From Chromatiaceae bacterium (GTDB lineage Bacteria > Pseudomonadota > Gammaproteobacteria > Chromatiales > Chromatiaceae): 64,000 bases of DNA. Below are positions 1 to 8,964 of this stretch, piece by piece. The stretch lies in the NCBI GenBank assembly GCA_024235175.1, contig JACKMX010000005.1, positions 1 through 64,000 on the forward strand, read 5' to 3'. The stretch's first letter is position 1. Each line of letters begins with the position of its first letter. The notes under the pieces are model-generated. The model did no database searches and had not been told where the DNA came from. It was given only the letters and a program-made list of their open reading frames with translations. Both the position numbers and the translations under genes were made by a program.

Positions 1-41
1 TGTGCCAAGCTAATGCACGCCGTGTCCGGACGGACACTAGC
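1..41. repeat. Truncated copy of the multi-hairpin repeat found at 8240-8396
   Basis: The first 41 bases match, with a few substitutions, the last part of the repeat at 8356-8394, including the block TCCGGACGGACACTA. The copy begins inside the right arm of the third hairpin, so the rest lies beyond the left edge. The remaining bases up to the kinase gene show no other recognisable feature. Confidence 0.6.
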
Positions 42-174
42 TACCGAGCAATAAAGCAGAAAGCCGGTTGGAAGGGTTTTGTAGCGACTTCCATAATAAA
101 CTACTCATGCCGGAAATTGATTCTATGTGTTACGGGACAGCAGATATTCGTATAGAGTCTGTTGGGGAAAAAAC

Positions 175-2340
175 ATGCGTTTTTCATTAAAAGAGCTCTG
201 GTTTCCATCGATGTTGTTGATAGCTGGAATGGCGGTAACGCTCAGCGCTTTTTTTACAATCAAGGGTGAACTCGACAGTCATCGGCAGATTGAATTCAGC
301 TGGGAAGCCCACAATCGTAACAACGCATTGAAAAAAGGGATTGAGGATGGTTTGGAATCGGTAAAGACGATACGGGATCTGTTTCGCTCATCCGAACAGG
401 TGAGCCAGGCTGAGTTTGGTCTCTTCGCAAAGGCATTGTTGGCACGATATCGCGGTATACATGCACTGATATGGGTTTCCCGGGAAAGTTCCAACGATTA
501 CGAGGTGGCAGCATCTGTTGCAGGACAGGAATCTGGCATGCCAGATCAACAGTCAGAGCGGTTCACATTAACCTATATAGAGCCTCTGCGGCAGGATGGT
601 CATCAGGTTGGTTTCGACTATGGATCGGATCAATTGTTCCACAAGCTGCTTGAGCGAGCTTCCCGTAGCGGAGAGCTTACCGTCAGTGGCCGCATCAGAC
701 TGCTGCAGAGAGAGGGTCCTCAGTTTGGAATCATGGCCATTCAACCCGTCTACGCCAACGATCTTCCGTTGGCAACCGACGAGCAGCGCGTGGCGGCGCT
801 GCGGGGTTTCGCTGTGGGCCTGTTTCGTATACCCGATATCGCAACCGCCGCGATCTCACACCTGGAGCCACGGGGTGTGGAGTTTCTGGTTTTGGACGAA
901 TCGGCAGCGCCTGACCAGCGCTTTCTGGACTTTTATGCCAGCAGGTTAAACCCTCAATCGCATACCACTTTCGATTATACGGAAGCACCGGAGTGGACTT
1001 TGAAGGATGCTGCTCGGGTTCGCCAGACATTCCCTGTCGCCGATCGTATCTGGTCGATTACAAGCTCTCCAACCGATAATTTTCTCAGTGCGGAAGGATT
1101 TGCGAGCGGAGCGAATATTACCCTGATAGGTGGCACGGCTCTGACTCTGACAATGGCTCTATTCGTCTTCTTCGCCCGGGCTGGCATCAAGGCAAGAATG
1201 AAAATAGAACAGGAACTGCGTAAATCGGAACAGAAACTGCGTGTCCTGTTTAATCAGTCACCGGATATCATCATGACGGTGGATGAAGCGGGCAATTGCC
1301 TGATGATCAACCATCCGCTGCAAAAGCAATATAGGGAGGATAACGATCAGGGTTCAGCGGTATTTTTATCGCAGAAGGTACAGGAGAAATACAAAGAGGT
1401 ACTGAAAACTGTGCTTCAGACAGGTGCTGCCAGTGAGATTCAGTTTTCGGGTGACGATCACTTCTGCTGGGAACTTCGCATCGTTCCATTGCGCATGACG
1501 GCTGATGTGGCTGTTGCCATGGTTATCATGAAAGATATCACAGAGAAGCGTATGCTGGAGGCCAACACGATCAGAAATGCCCGTCTGGCATCGTTGGGCG
1601 TACTGGCGGCAAGCGTGGCGCATGAAATCAACAACCCCAATAATACCATTCAGTTCAATATATCGATACTGTTGAGAAGCTGGAAAGATATTCTTGGTAT
1701 CCTATCGGCCTTTCAGAAGGAGCATGGCGGTTTTATGGTGGGGGGTGTTCCGGTGGAGCAGGCATTGACTGGCACCCCCCGCCTGCTGGAGAGTATTGAA
1801 AGAAGCGCACGGCGTATAGAGACTATTGTCGGTAATCTGAAGCATCTGGCTCGTCCTGATCAAGGCGAGCTCGACCATGAGGTGGATATTTCGGAGGTGC
1901 TGCATACCGCTTTGTCTATTCTGCAGAACCAGATCCGCATGTTGTGTGACGATTGCCGGCTGGATATCATTGAGCCGTTGCCGGCGGTGCGGGGTAACGC
2001 CCAGCAGCTTGAGCAGGTGTTCATCAATGTGATTCTGAATGCACTGCAGTCGCTGCCCCGGCGGTCCGCTGCCGTGCACATTTCTGCCATGCGGGAGGAG
2101 GATGGCGAATTTATCCGGGTCACCGTCAGTGATCAGGGTTCGGGTATCTCGGAAGGGGATCAGAGTAGAGTGCTCGAGCCCTTTTTTACCACCAAGAGCG
2201 AGCAGGGCGGGACTGGGCTCGGCCTATCCATATCCTACCGAATCATCCAGAACCACAAAGGGAAAATGGTGCTGAACTCAAATCCGGGTATGGGTACGGA
2301 TGTGATTATGCGCTTGCCCGTGTTTGTTGGAGCCTGTTAA
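175..2340 (+). CDS. Membrane-bound CHASE/PAS sensor histidine kinase
   Basis: Sensor kinase that should autophosphorylate on His and pass phosphate to the response regulator encoded 16 bp downstream. Visible parts in order: an N-terminal transmembrane segment (about residues 10-30), a periplasmic CHASE-like region (about 40-300), a second transmembrane segment near 315-335, a PAS domain (about 355-460), a HisKA dimerisation helix with the H-box SVAHEINNPNN, and a HATPase domain with the N-box NVILNALQSLP, G1 box DQGSGIS and G2 box GGTGLGLS. A GTG at 127 would add 16 residues, but ATG 175 has a GGGGA ribosome-binding site 7 bases upstream and is preferred. The ligand is unknown. The neighbouring phosphate and ion transporter genes make an anion or phosphate-related signal possible, but this is inference. 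Confidence 0.9.
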   Translation: MRFSLKELWFPSMLLIAGMAVTLSAFFTIKGELDSHRQIEFSWEAHNRNNALKKGIEDGLESVKTIRDLFRSSEQVSQAEFGLFAKALLARYRGIHALIWVSRESSNDYEVAASVAGQESGMPDQQSERFTLTYIEPLRQDGHQVGFDYGSDQLFHKLLERASRSGELTVSGRIRLLQREGPQFGIMAIQPVYANDLPLATDEQRVAALRGFAVGLFRIPDIATAAISHLEPRGVEFLVLDESAAPDQRFLDFYASRLNPQSHTTFDYTEAPEWTLKDAARVRQTFPVADRIWSITSSPTDNFLSAEGFASGANITLIGGTALTLTMALFVFFARAGIKARMKIEQELRKSEQKLRVLFNQSPDIIMTVDEAGNCLMINHPLQKQYREDNDQGSAVFLSQKVQEKYKEVLKTVLQTGAASEIQFSGDDHFCWELRIVPLRMTADVAVAMVIMKDITEKRMLEANTIRNARLASLGVLAASVAHEINNPNNTIQFNISILLRSWKDILGILSAFQKEHGGFMVGGVPVEQALTGTPRLLESIERSARRIETIVGNLKHLARPDQGELDHEVDISEVLHTALSILQNQIRMLCDDCRLDIIEPLPAVRGNAQQLEQVFINVILNALQSLPRRSAAVHISAMREEDGEFIRVTVSDQGSGISEGDQSRVLEPFFTTKSEQGGTGLGLSISYRIIQNHKGKMVLNSNPGMGTDVIMRLPVFVGAC

Positions 2341-2356
2341 GAGAAGAGCATATCGA

Positions 2357-3772
2357 ATGAAAGACTCGAATCTGCCTGTAGTGTTGGTCGACGATGAAGA
2401 AGATATCCTGTTCGGAGCGAGCTACCTGCTGAACAGTCACGGCGTCAAACCGGTAATATCGTTGAGCGACGGGCGGAAAGTGATGCCTTATCTGCAATCG
2501 GAGAAAGTCGGTGTCATCGTATTGGACCTGTTTATGCCATATACATCCGGCATCGAGTTGCTGCCGTGCATCGTGCAAAACTATCCCGAAGTGCCGGTCA
2601 TAGTCTTGACTGCCTCGCAAGAGGTGGAAACCGCTGTATCCTGTATGAAAGAAGGGGCATTCGACTACCTGGTGAAACCGGTTGAGGAGAGCCGCTTTGT
2701 CTCCTCCGTGCGGCGAGCTCTGGAGATCAGGGGGCTGCGCCGGGAAATCGGTTCTCTACGGCATAGCCTGATAGCGCAGGATGTGGAGCGCCCTGAGTGT
2801 TTTTCACATATTCTGACTTGTCAGCGCGACATGCAGGTTCTGTTCAAGTACATCGAGGCTATCGCTGAGACCAGTGAGCCGGTAATCATCAGCGGGGAGT
2901 CGGGCACGGGCAAGGAGCTGATTGCACAGGCGCTGCACCGGGTAAGCGGAAGAGCAGGTGAGATGGTGAGTCTGAACGTAGCAGGTCTGGACGACAATAT
3001 GTTTTCCGATACGCTGTTCGGACATGTCAAAGGTGCTTTCACCGGCGCCGACAGGGATAGGAAAGGCATGATCGCGAGTGCTGCGGGCGGTACCCTGTTT
3101 CTGGATGAAATCGGCGACCTGAATATGGCTTCCCAAGTCAAGCTTTTGCGTCTGCTGCAGGATAAGTCCTACTATCCGCTTGGATCAGATGTCATCCATC
3201 ACTCCGACGCCCGTATAGTAGCGGCGACCAATCAGAACCTTCAAGAAAAGATGATGAAGGGGAAATTCCGCCAGGATCTGTTTTTTCGTCTCTCTTGCCA
3301 TCCGATAAATCTACCTCCGCTGCGCAAGCGTCTGGATGATCTGCCGTTGCTGCTGCAATATTTTATTGATGAGGCCGCGGGATCCATGAATAAAGCCGCA
3401 CCGGCGATTCCGGATGAGTTGCTCATCCTGCTATCCGTATATGATTTTCCGGGCAACATCCGTGAGTTGAGGTCCCTGGTTTACAATGCTGTTGCTCAGC
3501 ACCGCTCCGGGGCGGTGCTGTCCATGCAAAGCTTTCGCGATGTGGTGAGCAAAGGGCAGGGGGGCTCTGTTTTCGAACATGAGCGCACGGATGTACTGAC
3601 AGGCTCTTCTCTGACAATTTCCGGGCGCTTTCCCACGCTTAGGGAGGCAAACCGTTTTCTGGTGGATGAGGCGATGCGTAGAGCGACAAACAACCAGGGT
3701 GTCGCGGCCACCCTGCTGGGCATCACCCGCCAGTCGCTTAACCGTCGACTGAAGACCATGGACGAGCCGTAA
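2357..3772 (+). CDS. Sigma-54-dependent response regulator (NtrC/AtoC type)
   Basis: Enhancer-binding protein with three domains: a receiver (residues 1-120, phospho-acceptor Asp57 in VLDLFMP), a sigma-54 AAA+ domain and a Fis-type helix-turn-helix at the C terminus (GVAATLLGITRQSLNRRLK). The ATPase motifs are intact: Walker A GESGTGKE, the sigma-54 contact loop GAFTGAD, Walker B TLFLDEIGDL and the arginine-finger segment FRQDLFFRL. It follows the kinase gene closely, so the two are a likely cognate pair. ATG 2357 is chosen because AGAGAAGAG precedes it; an earlier in-frame start at 2324 overlaps the kinase. Palindromes beginning 14 bp after its stop are likely binding sites. A paralogue with damaged ATPase motifs lies at 13167-14588. 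Confidence 0.92.
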   Translation: MKDSNLPVVLVDDEEDILFGASYLLNSHGVKPVISLSDGRKVMPYLQSEKVGVIVLDLFMPYTSGIELLPCIVQNYPEVPVIVLTASQEVETAVSCMKEGAFDYLVKPVEESRFVSSVRRALEIRGLRREIGSLRHSLIAQDVERPECFSHILTCQRDMQVLFKYIEAIAETSEPVIISGESGTGKELIAQALHRVSGRAGEMVSLNVAGLDDNMFSDTLFGHVKGAFTGADRDRKGMIASAAGGTLFLDEIGDLNMASQVKLLRLLQDKSYYPLGSDVIHHSDARIVAATNQNLQEKMMKGKFRQDLFFRLSCHPINLPPLRKRLDDLPLLLQYFIDEAAGSMNKAAPAIPDELLILLSVYDFPGNIRELRSLVYNAVAQHRSGAVLSMQSFRDVVSKGQGGSVFEHERTDVLTGSSLTISGRFPTLREANRFLVDEAMRRATNNQGVAATLLGITRQSLNRRLKTMDEP

Positions 3773-3785
3773 GCGCCATACCAGA

Positions 3786-3894
3786 GGTGCAGCATTTGCT
3801 GCATCATCCATATTCAGATTATAGCTATAAGTTCATGATAATCATTCGTAAATAGGTACATTGATATATTCAATCGTACATTAAGCTGCACCCC
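3786..3894 (+). promoter_or_regulatory. Upstream activator sites of the DUF47-Pit operon (copy 1)
   Basis: The proximal site is a perfect palindrome, TGCAGCA-TT-TGCTGCA, inside GGTGCAGC...GCTGCATC starting at 3786. A second half-site, GCTGCACCCC, starts at 3885, exactly 99 bp later. The same pair with the same 99-bp spacing occurs at 8440-8548. This resembles an enhancer for a sigma-54 activator. Binding by the regulator encoded just upstream is inferred. Confidence 0.7.
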
Positions 3895-3966
3895 GGAAGC
3901 TCATTTCACGACCATCAACTCCTGAACTTCCTTCTGTTTTCATTGCGGTTTTCTTGATTTGAAAAA

Positions 3967-3982
3967 TGGCATGCCTTTTGAT
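3967..3982 (+). promoter_or_regulatory. Sigma-54 (-24/-12) promoter upstream of DUF47-Pit
   Basis: TGGCATG-CCTT-TTGAT fits the sigma-54 consensus TGGCACG-N4-TTGCW except at two bases. It lies 181 bp downstream of the palindrome at 3786. The matching element at 8622 has the perfect -24 box TGGCACG. Confidence 0.7.
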
Positions 3983-4010
3983 CTAAAAAGGCAGTCTAAC
4001 TCTGGATCAG

Positions 4011-4117
4011 GGTCACTGACCTCCCCGGTAATGATTCCTGCGGTAGAAGAGAGAGCCCCATCAGGGCTTGTTTTACCCTGGACCGACCGATGAGATCCCT
4101 GGGAGCGGATCGCTCCC
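4011..4117 (+). ncRNA. Putative structured leader RNA (copy 1)
   Basis: The transcribed leader of this operon and that at 8666-8773 align over about 140 nt. Each can form three hairpins in the same order: GGTC/GACC at 4011-4021, AGCCC/GGGCT at 4054-4068 and GGGAGCG/CGCTCCC at 4101-4117. In the second copy the third stem reads GGGAAC/GTTCTC, so paired changes preserve pairing. The leader continues to the start codon at 4281. No known riboswitch class was recognised. Confidence 0.4.
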
Positions 4118-4280
4118 TCTTCCCCACATACTGAGAAGACCGGTACCCAGCGGCGCCGCAGAGACTGGTTCCCTGAAGAAGAAGCCTTACCGGATACCAA
4201 ACGATCAGGCTCGATCAGTTACCAGCCGGTTATGGCCAACGGCGGGCATTTACAAACTACCAACAAGTGAGAATGACTAG

Positions 4281-4946
4281 ATGAATTTAAAAATTGAGAA
4301 TCTCTCCCTATTCGGAAAAACAAAGCATATTGAAGGCATGATTGACGATCTGATGGACTGTATCTCCAATGGTGCGATGAAATTCGAGGCGGGTGTAGAA
4401 ACCTACTTGAATGGTAGCGACCCGAACAGATGCGACGATACCGTACATCAGATACGGGATCTGGAGGTGGAGGGGAATCGCCTGCGCCGGGCCATAGAGG
4501 GCCAGCTTTATACGGATATGCTGATCCCCGACTCCAGAGGCGATGTACTGAGCCTGCTGGAAGATATCAATTATTTGCTTGGGCTGGCCGAGGATATTTT
4601 TCTCGCCATCACGGTGGAAAATCCCCAGATCGGCGACGAGTACAGGGAAGAGTTCAGGCTGCTGACATCGACCTCGGTGAAGTCAATCGAGGAGGTGGTA
4701 CTCTCCGCGCGGGCTTTCTTCCGCAATATTACCGCGGTTCGCGATCATCTGGGTAAGGTGAGCTTTCATGAAGAAGAGGCTGATCAGATCGCAGTTCGCC
4801 TCAAGCGGAGGATTTTCTCATCTGATCTCAAGCTCGAAAACAAGATGCATCTGCGCTATTTCGTGGACAAGCTCGATCGTCTCGCGGACGAGGCCGAGGA
4901 TGTCGGTGACTGGCTGGCCATCTACACCATCAAACGTTCTCTTTGA
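4281..4946 (+). CDS. DUF47 family PhoU-like phosphate transport regulator
   Basis: Helical PhoU-like protein of 221 aa, a normal length for the DUF47 family, which is commonly encoded next to Pit-type phosphate transporters and is thought to control them. It has no signal peptide or membrane segment and is rich in acidic and heptad-like helices, for example the stretch ending LADEAEDVGDWLAIYTIKRS. The gene is first in an operon with the transporter 74 bp downstream. Transcription probably starts at the sigma-54 promoter at 3967, giving a leader of about 290 nt. A second, more distant family member is encoded at 8965-9723. Confidence 0.88.
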   Translation: MNLKIENLSLFGKTKHIEGMIDDLMDCISNGAMKFEAGVETYLNGSDPNRCDDTVHQIRDLEVEGNRLRRAIEGQLYTDMLIPDSRGDVLSLLEDINYLLGLAEDIFLAITVENPQIGDEYREEFRLLTSTSVKSIEEVVLSARAFFRNITAVRDHLGKVSFHEEEADQIAVRLKRRIFSSDLKLENKMHLRYFVDKLDRLADEAEDVGDWLAIYTIKRSL

Positions 4947-5020
4947 GCATGAATAGGATAGCGGCGTAACCCAAATCCGGGCACGCGATTAAATATTCAT
5001 TAACTCAGAGAAGCATTTCC

Positions 5021-6526
5021 ATGGAAATTACGATTTTGATTTTTCTGACCAGCGGCTTGTTTCTGGGCTGGTCACTGGGGGCCAACGACGCGGCCAATGT
5101 GTTTGGAACCGCAGTAGCCAGCCGTATGATCCAGTTCACCACCGCGGCGATTATCTGCACAGTCTTTCTGATTCTGGGTGCGGTTATAAGCGGCGCCGGT
5201 GCGGCTCATGGTTTGGGGGCACTGGGCAAGCTCAATGCGCTCCCCGGTGCGTTTATGGCCGCGTTCTCCGCCGCGTTGACGGTCTACTGGATGACCAAGG
5301 CGGGACTTCCGGTCTCCACCACCCAGGCGATCGTCGGGGCAATTATCGGCTGGAACCTGTTCAGCGGCTCTATAACGGACACGTCTGCTTTGTCCAAGAT
5401 ATTCGCCACCTGGGTCGCCTGCCCCATTCTGGGGGCGATTTTCGGGGCGTTGATCTACAAAGCGGTCATGTTGATATTGAGCCGCTCCAGGATTCACCTG
5501 CTGCGTCTTGACGGCTACACCCGCCTGGGACTGATTCTGGCCGGTGCATTCGGCTCTTACAGCCTTGGTGCGAACAACATCGGCAATGTCATGGGCGTGT
5601 TCATCTCCTCCCATCCGTTCTCCGATTTCAGCATCGGCAATCTGTTTACCATAACAGCAATACAACAGCTGTTTCTGTTGGGGGCTATCGCCATTGGCGT
5701 CGGTGTCTTCACCTACTCCAAGCGGGTTATGATGACCGTTGGCGACGGCATAATGCCGCTCACGCCCGTAGGTGCCTGGGTGGTGGTCATTGCTCATTCG
5801 ATCGTGCTCTTTCTTTTCTCATCCATCGAACTGGAGCATTTTCTGGCCAGTAACGGCCTACCTACCATCCCTCTGATTCCAGTATCGAGTTCGCAGGCGG
5901 TGGTTGGCGCCGTGATCGGCATAGGCCTGCTGAAGGGTGGCAAGGGAATAAGGTGGCGGGTGCTCGGCAATATTGCGTCGGGTTGGGTCACCACGCCGAT
6001 CATCGCCTCGGTCGTCTGTTTCGTCATGCTCTTTATTCTGCAGAATGTGTTCAATCAGGTGGTTTATCATGAGGTGCGTTATGTGTTAAGCGGGTCTGTG
6101 CTGGACCATTTGGAAAAGTCCGGCATTGCAGTTGCGGAACTGGAACCGGTCAAGGACCGGGAGATTGTTGGCGGTACCCATTTCCGTGATGCCATCCTGG
6201 AGGTTAAACCTACGCTTACCCGTGAGTTGGAAGATAAAATACTGGATGTGGCAGAGATCTACCCGCTGAGCATAGATCCCGGCAAGATTCGGGAGATTGA
6301 GCCCGGTTACCTTTCGGCCGGGCAGATTGAGGCGGTGAAGGCGCTGTCAGGCCTCACTTATGATCACACCTGGCAACTGTATGATGCCTTGTCCGGCAGC
6401 AGCATCGATTGGAAGAAACGGGAGAAGAGTAAACTCAACAAACCCTTCAACAAGCATCTGGATGAGCAGTTGAAATACGTTTACGAGTTGTTCCATCAGG
6501 CAGAGGGCGGATCGATGAACAGATGA
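5021..6526 (+). CDS. pit: Inorganic phosphate transporter, Pit family
   Basis: Multi-spanning inner-membrane phosphate:cation symporter of 501 aa. The two Pit signature repeats are visible: GANDAANVFGTAVASR near residues 20-36 and SLGANNIGNVMGVF in the second half. VSTTQAIVGAIIGWN and VSSSQAVVGAVIGIG are the matching second-motif repeats. About 120 soluble residues follow the last membrane segment (from about 375), longer than in minimal Pit proteins and of unknown role. ATG 5021 is at the start of a hydrophobic first helix. Its partner DUF47 gene is immediately upstream. No periplasmic phosphate-binding Pst genes occur in the window. Confidence 0.93.
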   Translation: MEITILIFLTSGLFLGWSLGANDAANVFGTAVASRMIQFTTAAIICTVFLILGAVISGAGAAHGLGALGKLNALPGAFMAAFSAALTVYWMTKAGLPVSTTQAIVGAIIGWNLFSGSITDTSALSKIFATWVACPILGAIFGALIYKAVMLILSRSRIHLLRLDGYTRLGLILAGAFGSYSLGANNIGNVMGVFISSHPFSDFSIGNLFTITAIQQLFLLGAIAIGVGVFTYSKRVMMTVGDGIMPLTPVGAWVVVIAHSIVLFLFSSIELEHFLASNGLPTIPLIPVSSSQAVVGAVIGIGLLKGGKGIRWRVLGNIASGWVTTPIIASVVCFVMLFILQNVFNQVVYHEVRYVLSGSVLDHLEKSGIAVAELEPVKDREIVGGTHFRDAILEVKPTLTRELEDKILDVAEIYPLSIDPGKIREIEPGYLSAGQIEAVKALSGLTYDHTWQLYDALSGSSIDWKKREKSKLNKPFNKHLDEQLKYVYELFHQAEGGSMNR

Positions 6527-6722
6527 GCAGCGGCCTTTCAGCCGAACTCCGCAATCAGCCCTGATTGTCATCTGTTATGGCGTGCGACTTGGGCATGGAT
6601 GCCCCTGTCGATAAAGCAAAATTGTAACACTTGTGCTGCAATAATTTTCCCAACCACACTTTTGTGCTCCAGCAGATTATTCTGATATTTGCTGGCGCCC
6701 CCTTCAGGAGAGGGTCACGACC

Positions 6723-8060
6723 ATGGAGCCGCTTGTTCCCACCGAGGAGATGATGGTATCCGGCGCTATTCTTGCCATCACATTTGTCGGTATTTTCACA
6801 GAGCATGTGCATGGTTTCGAACGCGCCAAGTTCGCCATGCTAGGCGCCGGTATGATGATGCTCGCCGGACAATATTACGGCTTCTACTCTCCGGTGCTGG
6901 CTATTCGTGCGGTGGACTGGAATGTCGTGCTGCTGCTCGGCTGTATGATGGCTATCGTTGCCATTATTTTACCCACGGGTGGTTTTGAGGCCATAGCCGC
7001 CTGGTTGACGCGTATCAGCGGCGGTCGGCAATTTCTGCTCATGACGCTGCTGGGAACCGCGGTCACGGTTATCTCCCTGATGCTGGATAATGTCACAACC
7101 GTAGTAATTTTCGGCCCCCTGATCGTGCTGATCGCGCAATCCCTGGAGGTGAGCCCGATTCCTTATCTGATGGCTGCGGCGCTGCTGTCGGATACCGGTG
7201 GCGTAGCGACATTGGTGGGGGATCCACCCAATCTGATGATCGGCTCGGCGGCGCATATTGATTTCAATACCTTCTTCATCCATATGGGTGGCGTAGTATT
7301 GACGGCCTGGATCGCCATTCTCGCTGCGCTGCGTTGGTTATGCCGCAGAGATCTTGCAAAGCCATCGCATGGCGCAGTTGGCGAAGGAAGGCTGGTATTC
7401 AGAGACCGTAAATTGTGGTACCAGTCGTTGCTTGTTCTCGCCGTAATGGTCGTACTGTTTATGCTGCATCACAGCTTGGGATGGGAGCCATGGATGGTGG
7501 CGGCGTTTGGCTTAACCATGTTGTTGTTTATTGCCCGGCGTATTGCAGTGGATCAAGCCATGCAAGATGTTGAGATTCCACTGCTGATTTTCTTCATATC
7601 ACTGTTTATTGTGGTCGGCGGCGTGGAGCATAGCCATTTTCTGGAATTCATCGGGCAGTTCATCCTGCCGTTTATTGAAAGTGACTTGATGACAGCCACC
7701 GTTGTGTTGATGTGGGCTGCCGCAATTTTATCGGCCATGATCGATAATATTCCCTTTACAGCAGCCATGATCCCGATCCTTGTGGGATTGGAACAGCAGG
7801 GTGTCAATGTGACGCCGCTCTGGTGGGGGTTGGCTGTTGGCGTGGGCATGGGCGGTAATGGGACGCATATTGGTTCGACGGCGAATGTGTTTATTGTCAC
7901 ATTATCCGAACGGCTGGCGAAGGAGAGGGAAGATCCTTCATTGGCAATTACGCCGGCGGTCTGGTTTAAAACAGGTACTCCGGCGATGCTGGCGACTTTG
8001 ATCGCCTCCAGTATTGTATTTGTACTGTTTTTCGAGTTTTTCTCAGCACCCATACATTAA
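6723..8060 (+). CDS. ArsB/NhaD-family ion permease (module 1)
   Basis: Inner-membrane transporter of the ion-transporter superfamily (ArsB, NhaD, P-protein, SLC13 group), 445 aa with about 11 hydrophobic segments. The two inverted-repeat motifs are clear: LMLDNVTTVVIFGPL with DTGGVATLVGDPPNLMIGSA in the first half, and MIDNIPFTAAMIPI with GGNGTHIGSTANV in the second. The substrate cannot be read from sequence: Na+/H+, arsenite, a dicarboxylate or another anion are all possible. CAGGAGAGGG precedes ATG 6723. It is 196 bp downstream of the Pit gene, so it is either the last gene of that operon or separately transcribed. It is highly similar to the permease at 9818-11188. Confidence 0.85.
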   Translation: MEPLVPTEEMMVSGAILAITFVGIFTEHVHGFERAKFAMLGAGMMMLAGQYYGFYSPVLAIRAVDWNVVLLLGCMMAIVAIILPTGGFEAIAAWLTRISGGRQFLLMTLLGTAVTVISLMLDNVTTVVIFGPLIVLIAQSLEVSPIPYLMAAALLSDTGGVATLVGDPPNLMIGSAAHIDFNTFFIHMGGVVLTAWIAILAALRWLCRRDLAKPSHGAVGEGRLVFRDRKLWYQSLLVLAVMVVLFMLHHSLGWEPWMVAAFGLTMLLFIARRIAVDQAMQDVEIPLLIFFISLFIVVGGVEHSHFLEFIGQFILPFIESDLMTATVVLMWAAAILSAMIDNIPFTAAMIPILVGLEQQGVNVTPLWWGLAVGVGMGGNGTHIGSTANVFIVTLSERLAKEREDPSLAITPAVWFKTGTPAMLATLIASSIVFVLFFEFFSAPIH

Positions 8061-8239
8061 ACCGGTTTGAGCAGTGCCAGTTTAATCATCGGGCAGGCCG
8101 GTACAGGAGGGCGATCGGGATCCCTTGCTGCATGTGGCGGCAAAAGTTATTCGGCAACGTGGCTGGGCTGGATGACGTTGCGTTATCCGGCACACTGTTC
8201 GGCCTGGCTGCCGGATATCACTCGCCAGTCACTTAAATG
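8061..8239 (+). other. Spacer with a possible 34-codon reading frame
   Basis: The only coding signal is a short frame from ATG 8132 to TAA 8236, with a hydrophobic C-terminal half (LSGTLFGLAAGYHSPVT). It has no convincing ribosome-binding site and ends 3 bp before the multi-hairpin repeat. It may be a remnant of a gene cut by the repeat. A function cannot be given. Confidence 0.25.
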
Positions 8240-8396
8240 GTTAGCGTCCAGAAACACCCATCCATGGGGTGTTTCTGGAACGAAACCGGAAAATGCGATT
8301 TCCCGGGTTCTTCATTTTCAAAGACTTATCGTCTTTGAAAATGTTGGCACATCCATGTGCCAAGCTAGTGCCCGCCGTTTCCGGACGGACACTAAC
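8240..8396 (+). repeat. Multi-hairpin interspersed repeat (about 157 bp)
   Basis: Three consecutive perfect hairpins are seen: CCAGAAACACC/GGTGTTTCTGG (8248-8278), CATTTTCAAAGAC/GTCTTTGAAAATG (8313-8343) and TTGGCACAT/ATGTGCCAA (8344-8363). The ends are imperfect inverted repeats, GTTAGCGTCC...GGACACTAAC. A truncated copy is at 1-41. No coding frame is inside. It behaves like a non-autonomous repeat family and sits immediately upstream of the second sigma-54 regulatory array. Confidence 0.7.
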
Positions 8397-8439
8397 TGGC
8401 GACCGAGGTCAATAGGTAAACAGTAAGCGCTGTTACAGA

Positions 8440-8548
8440 GGTGCAGCATTTGCTGCATCTCTCCTGTTCCGGTTGTGACGATAAGCTCATGATAATCGTT
8501 TGTAAATATGTGCTTTGACGCAACCGGAACTGCATTAAGCTGCACCCC
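8440..8548 (+). promoter_or_regulatory. Upstream activator sites of module 2 (copy 2)
   Basis: The palindrome TGCAGCA-TT-TGCTGCA is identical to that in copy 1. The second half-site, GCTGCACCCC, starts at 8539, again exactly 99 bp after the first. A central block with the core CATGATAATC is also shared with copy 1. Confidence 0.7.
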
Positions 8549-8621
8549 AATAACCATTCCCACGACACTCAACTTAAGTTTTTCCTCCTGTTTTTATTGC
8601 GTTTTTTTTTAATTTTACATA

Positions 8622-8637
8622 TGGCACGCCTTTTGAT
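8622..8637 (+). promoter_or_regulatory. Sigma-54 promoter of module 2
   Basis: TGGCACG-CCTT-TTGAT has a perfect -24 box and a -12 box with one mismatch. It is 182 bp from the palindrome at 8440. It is followed by a conserved leader and the PhoU-like gene. Confidence 0.75.
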
Positions 8638-8665
8638 CCGAAAAGACAGTCCAACTTTGTAGCAA

Positions 8666-8773
8666 GGTCACAGATCTCCCCGGTATTAACCGCTGTCGCA
8701 GACGAGAGAGCCCGGTAAGGGGCTGGTATTGCAGCGGATCGACCGGTGAGACCTGCGGGAACCGATTGTTCTC
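8666..8773 (+). ncRNA. Putative structured leader RNA (copy 2)
   Basis: Counterpart of 4011-4117. Hairpins: GGTC/GATC (8666-8676), AGCCC/GGGCT with a different loop (8709-8724) and GGGAAC/GTTCTC (8757-8773). Relative to copy 1, the third stem replaces AGC/GCT by AAC/GTT, which keeps pairing. An apparent open frame runs through this leader into the PhoU-like gene but has no family similarity. Confidence 0.4.
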
Positions 8774-8964
8774 AGCTTCCAAGTTACCGAGTGGATCTTA
8801 ATTTTTCGCAGGACACTTTTGTCGGTGCTAAGCATTCTCGGGATGACATTACACGAGGCGGTTTGCCCACAACAAAATATTGTCACCGACTGCGTTACCC
8901 CGGTAGACGTGTGTCCGAAAGCGTCGTCACAAAGTTTTTTAGAAAGATAAGGCAGGAGACCACC

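Noticed and set aside
6580..6600. Sigma-54 promoter before the module 1 permease (TGGCGTGCGACTTGGG)
   Set aside because: The -12 box has GG in place of the invariant GC, and no activator palindrome is present.
8746..8964. In-frame extension of the PhoU-like gene upstream of 8965
   Set aside because: It overlaps the conserved leader and has no family similarity; ATG 8965 has the ribosome-binding site.
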